From NCBI RefSeq assembly GCF_012927265.1, contig NZ_JABBGF010000001.1, positions 494,502 through 558,501 of the forward strand: a DNA stretch of 64,000 nt. The letters are read 5' to 3'. A program made the position numbers and the translations under genes. This document shows, in pieces, positions 61,207 to 64,000 of this stretch. The first letter of the stretch is position 1; each line of letters starts with the position of its first letter. The DNA is from Chryseobacterium cheonjiense (GTDB lineage: Bacteria > Bacteroidota > Bacteroidia > Flavobacteriales > Weeksellaceae). The notes under the pieces were generated by a model. It was not told where the DNA came from. It worked only from the letters and a program-made list of their open reading frames with translations, and made no database searches.

Positions 61207-61860
61207 TTACTGCTGTTCAAAAGATTTCAGCGTGCCGTCTTCGTTATATTCGATATCATACCGGTACCGCTCACTATTGATGGTTCCCGGATGCCATACA
61301 ATTTTATTTCGCCGTAAGCCTGCATTGATTACTTGGTTCTCATTATTGCTTCCTATTTCTTTTCCTTTTTCTATAAGGATTTTGTATACATTGTTTGCAT
61401 TTTTAAAAGGAATTTTGTCTAAACTTATAAGATCTGCCTGTACATCATCATTTTTGGAAAGAAGTACTGGTTCCGGCTGCTGCCACTGTCCGTTGCTGTA
61501 AGTATATTCATCTACGAAATTCGGATTTTCAGGAGTCTGAAGCTTGACAATGATTCTTCCGTCTGCATAAAAATGAATATCCTGGTAAATGTATATCAGT
61601 TTTCCTTTAAAACGCGGCAGATCACGGAGCTGTTGTTCGGCGAGATTAAGCTTTTCCGGTTTTGAGGCGAAAGGAGCATCTTGTTCTTTACTGTTATTTG
61701 TATCTTCCAGGTTAACGGAACCGTTTTCTAAAGTTGCGGTACCTTGGAGAGAATCTCCGGCAGAACGGTTAGCACTAAGCGTATCATCAATACTTTTCTT
61801 AAAATCTTTGCAGCCTGCCAAAATAAAAGGCAGCATCATTATTAAAATATTTTTTTTCAT
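61207..61860 (-). CDS. Lipoprotein of unknown function
   Basis: 217 residues. The lipobox PFILAGC gives Cys17 as the lipidated residue. The mature N-terminus is rich in Ser/Asp/Asn. The C-terminal part (KLIYIYQDIHFYADGRIIVK, YSNGQWQQPEPVLL, YRYDIEYNEDGTLKSF) is beta-rich. It begins 3 nt after the membrane-protein gene stop and likely works with it. No family recognised. Confidence 0.72.
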   Translation of the reverse strand: MKKNILIMMLPFILAGCKDFKKSIDDTLSANRSAGDSLQGTATLENGSVNLEDTNNSKEQDAPFASKPEKLNLAEQQLRDLPRFKGKLIYIYQDIHFYADGRIIVKLQTPENPNFVDEYTYSNGQWQQPEPVLLSKNDDVQADLISLDKIPFKNANNVYKILIEKGKEIGSNNENQVINAGLRRNKIVWHPGTINSERYRYDIEYNEDGTLKSFEQQ

Positions 61861-61863
61861 GGT

Positions 61864-62829
61864 CTAGTCGTTATTGATTTCATCATAAAACACGAATTTT
61901 TCAGGCCGCTCCGGCAGATACATAATTTCCCTCTGTTTTAAAGCCGAAACTTTAGCAATATCAAGCAAAGACACAATTTCTTTCTTGGATATATGAAATA
62001 ACTTCCCGTTTTGATCGGCAAATTGCAGGGTATATTCAACCTGCGGCTGCTCATTGATGTACGTTCCGGTCTGCCTTACCTGTACAATTTCGGCAGTTGC
62101 CTTTTTTCCTTTGAATTTCAGTTCCAGAAGATCCCTTCCGGTTTTGTTTCCCATAATGAATATCCTGAAAATAAGATAAAACACACCCGTAAACAGAATA
62201 AAACATGCAGGAATAACAAGCAGGGGATGGAAAAGCTCAAGAAAACGCCATCCTAAGCCATCGCTTTCCGTAGAATAGGCATACTGGTAATATGCAATGA
62301 CTCCGGCTGTGAAAACAAGCCATATCAGAGGCAGAATATAATTTATTTTAGATTTTGACCCTTCCATCAGCAAATATGGATTCTTCTTAAAATCGGGATC
62401 GACCTTTAGAAAAATAGTCTTTCCGGCTTCAAATCTCTTTTCGTTGGGGCGTGTGTCATTCATGATCATGGTGTGATGAACGGTTTCCCCGGAAAAATTG
62501 CTCATCTCAAGACCGATTTGCCGGGATACCCAGGATTGATGTTCTTTAAGCACCTGCGATTTGATGATCACCGCCTGGATTCTTCTTCCGTGGCGGTCAA
62601 TACAGATAAGATTTCTTTGGGCTAAAATGCCGTTTTTCAGGATAAGCCATAACGTGCTTCCCAGTACAATGGTCCACAAAGCAAAGCTTAAACCCAGATA
62701 GAACAGGGCAAGCATGCCATTTTCAGTGTTATTGCTGGTATGGTAAGTATTGTAATAAATGATGCTCGGATGCACAAATATAAAATAGGCTATGAAAAGA
62801 CCCCAAAATCCGATGAATCCTTTTTTCAT
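61864..62829 (-). CDS. Membrane protein with DUF3592-like domain
   Basis: 321 residues with four predicted membrane helices (about 8-24, 40-66, 170-190, 208-232). Between and after them is a soluble region with a repeated beta-rich pattern (RRIQAVIIKSQVLKEHQS and KATAEIVQVRQTGTYINEQPQVEY), the DUF3592-type layout in which a mature domain is duplicated. Function unknown. It heads an operon with the lipoprotein gene 3 nt downstream. Confidence 0.72.
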   Translation of the reverse strand: MKKGFIGFWGLFIAYFIFVHPSIIYYNTYHTSNNTENGMLALFYLGLSFALWTIVLGSTLWLILKNGILAQRNLICIDRHGRRIQAVIIKSQVLKEHQSWVSRQIGLEMSNFSGETVHHTMIMNDTRPNEKRFEAGKTIFLKVDPDFKKNPYLLMEGSKSKINYILPLIWLVFTAGVIAYYQYAYSTESDGLGWRFLELFHPLLVIPACFILFTGVFYLIFRIFIMGNKTGRDLLELKFKGKKATAEIVQVRQTGTYINEQPQVEYTLQFADQNGKLFHISKKEIVSLLDIAKVSALKQREIMYLPERPEKFVFYDEINND

Positions 62830-63034
62830 ATCAAATTAAATTCTTCTTGTTGAATGACCCGGACTGAGAATGGTGCAGACCGGCAAATAGAATCTATAGA
62901 TTTAAATGAAAGTATAATTCTACAAATACAGTTGCTGATCATAATAATATCCTCAGGAACGGACTGTTTAAAAAGCAAATCATGTAACAAATATTATGCC
63001 CTAAGCAGAAGGAAATACTGTTGTTTTGCGAAAA

Positions 63035-63352
63035 TTATTTTGCCTGCCCCGGATAAACAGTCGTGATGACACCGCTTCCGATGGTTCCCGACTGATCGGC
63101 CACCTCAAAATCCATTCCTTCATAAAGTTTATCGTTTAACATATCGTCGCCGATCAGGGTAATTTCAGCATTGATGACATCTCCCGGAAATACCAGTTCC
63201 GTCTCCGGAAAAGTTTGGCTGGCGATGTACATCCTGTTTTCAAAAGGAAATATAAAAGAAGCTCTGAACCCGGACGAAACTGGCGTAACAATACCGCCGT
63301 CTTCGGTTTTGTTATAGGTGATCAGTGCTTTAAAGTGGGGTCGTTTTTTCAT
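63035..63352 (-). CDS. Free-standing EF-Tu domain III-like protein
   Basis: About 105 residues from the ATG at 63352; the in-frame start at 63406 lies in an AT-rich upstream stretch. RPHFKALITYNKTEDGG, GFRASFIF, ETELVFPGDVINAEITLIG and GSGVITTVYPG line up with the C-terminal beta-barrel of elongation factor Tu (FKAEVYVLTKEEGG, PGDNVEM, and GAGVV in EF-Tu). No G domain or domain II is present. It may mimic EF-Tu or bind a partner of it. Single gene. Confidence 0.75.
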   Translation of the reverse strand: MKKRPHFKALITYNKTEDGGIVTPVSSGFRASFIFPFENRMYIASQTFPETELVFPGDVINAEITLIGDDMLNDKLYEGMDFEVADQSGTIGSGVITTVYPGQAK

Positions 63353-63587
63353 TTTAAAAAATTTAGACAAAGCAACCGTAGTGTTATATTTTTTAATGAT
63401 AAGCAAACTGTATATTAATACATTTTTTTACGGTTCTTCTGTTCCTCTTCCTAAGGTAATAAAATATCATTAAACTATCGCTATTATAAATCTTAGCTGA
63501 AGCAGGAACTTCTGTTATCTAAAGGTAGCGGTTAACTGAAATGTCTTGATTTTCGTTTTCTTACAATTTATCGTTCATGAGGGTATC

Positions 63588-63595
63588 TACATTTG
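63588..63595 (+). promoter_or_regulatory. -7 promoter element of the DUF2652 gene
   Basis: TACATTTG fits TAnnTTTG, about 30 nt before the ATG at 63626. Confidence 0.5.
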
Positions 63596-63625
63596 CATCA
63601 TAAAAGAACGTAAAAATATTTCATT

Positions 63626-64000
63626 ATGAACTGTTTATACAAAAAATATTTATCCGAAAATAAAAACATCCGGGTCGAAAAGGGGCTCATAATTATTCCT
63701 GACATCAGTGGCTATACGGAGTTTGTAAACGGTATATGTATTGAGGCCGGACGTTACATTACCAGAGAACTGCTTTCCACGATTTTACAGGCCGATACAA
63801 TCGGGATGAGCGTGTCAGAAATCGAAGGCGATGCCATCTTGTTCTATAAATTTGGCAAAAAACCTCCCGTACATAAAATTTTAAAGATGTATGAAACAAT
63901 GCTTAATGCTTTTAATATAAAACGTAAAGAGATTGAGTCTGTGGTGGGATATACACTCAATTTATCATTAAAATTAGTAGCGCATTACGGATCTTTCTCA
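63626..64000 (+). CDS. DUF2652 protein, C-terminus outside window
   Basis: The frame is open from the ATG at 63626 to the window edge (125 codons, no stop). LIIIPDISGYTEFVNGICIE and VSEIEGDAILFYKFGKKPPV are the core of DUF2652, which has a fold related to class III nucleotide cyclases (the DISGYTEF and EIEGDAIL strands correspond to metal-binding positions). Cyclase activity has not been established for the family. The gene is intact as far as visible. Confidence 0.85.
   Translation, partial: MNCLYKKYLSENKNIRVEKGLIIIPDISGYTEFVNGICIEAGRYITRELLSTILQADTIGMSVSEIEGDAILFYKFGKKPPVHKILKMYETMLNAFNIKRKEIESVVGYTLNLSLKLVAHYGSFS

Noticed and set aside
1..64000. CRISPR arrays, tRNA/rRNA genes, prophage or transposase genes
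   Set aside because: I looked for regularly spaced repeats, tRNA-like cloverleaf segments and integrase/transposase motifs and found none. The small repeats are REP-like and not spaced as arrays.

Overview
The window looks like chromosomal DNA of a Chryseobacterium-like member of the Weeksellaceae (Flavobacteriia, Bacteroidota). The evidence is low-GC DNA, no obvious Shine-Dalgarno sequences, repeated TAnnTTTG (-7) promoter elements, a gliding-motility lipoprotein GldD, YceI and DUF3570-type envelope proteins, and microviridin-type precursor peptides of the kind known from Chryseobacterium (chryseoviridin). I see no rRNA, tRNA, CRISPR array, transposase or phage gene. Most of the window is housekeeping or envelope DNA with several accessory islands.

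Layout. 0-9 kb: PadR/PspC pair, cytochrome P450, HD hydrolase, an acyl-CoA thioesterase preceded on the same strand by a cobalamin riboswitch, an unusual ABC ATPase with a small membrane partner, and a Smr-less MutS2. 9-18 kb: acetyltransferase, a YceI-porin-YceI operon, uracil-DNA glycosylase, lipoproteins, MscS channel, PdxJ and a hydrolase. 19.0-21.6 kb: a compact graspetide (microviridin-like) locus with two precursor genes, a strong terminator, then two overlapping ATP-grasp ligases. 21.8-31 kb: epimerase, acyl-CoA synthetase, diphosphomevalonate decarboxylase, GldD, a PfkB kinase, a SurA-like chaperone, nitronate monooxygenase and a hydrolase. 31-41 kb: rhodanese, outer-membrane protein, QueG, a DUF2459/L,D-transpeptidase/lipoprotein operon, SRPBCC-photolyase, a cold-shock protein, a KAS III enzyme and an XRE regulator.

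42-53 kb is a redox and metal region. One + strand operon runs small exported protein, thioredoxin, ApbE flavin transferase, DUF4266 lipoprotein, DUF3570 protein, PAP2 phosphatase and VIT-family metal transporter. It faces a convergent heavy-metal RND efflux operon (RND pump, TolC-like channel, adaptor). That operon starts with a paralogue of the same small exported protein. 53-56 kb is an arsenic operon (arsR, DUF6428, arsenate reductase-like phosphatase, ArsN-like acetyltransferase, ACR3) with two matching palindromic operator candidates. 57-59 kb carries a DEAD-box helicase and cold-shock gene pair. The remainder holds a MaoC protein, a Ca2+/H+ antiporter, unknown lipoprotein and membrane proteins, a free-standing EF-Tu domain-III-like protein and the start of a DUF2652 protein.

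The points most worth following up are these: the graspetide locus; a 20-nt element (18/20 identical) at the start of the 5' leaders of both cold-shock transcripts; the cobalamin riboswitch whose next gene is a thioesterase; the ApbE/DUF4266/DUF3570 operon, whose lipoprotein has a Cys-rich tail and a repeat inserted near its N-terminus; and the paired ArsR operators. All functional statements come from reading the sequence and from family knowledge; no database search was run.
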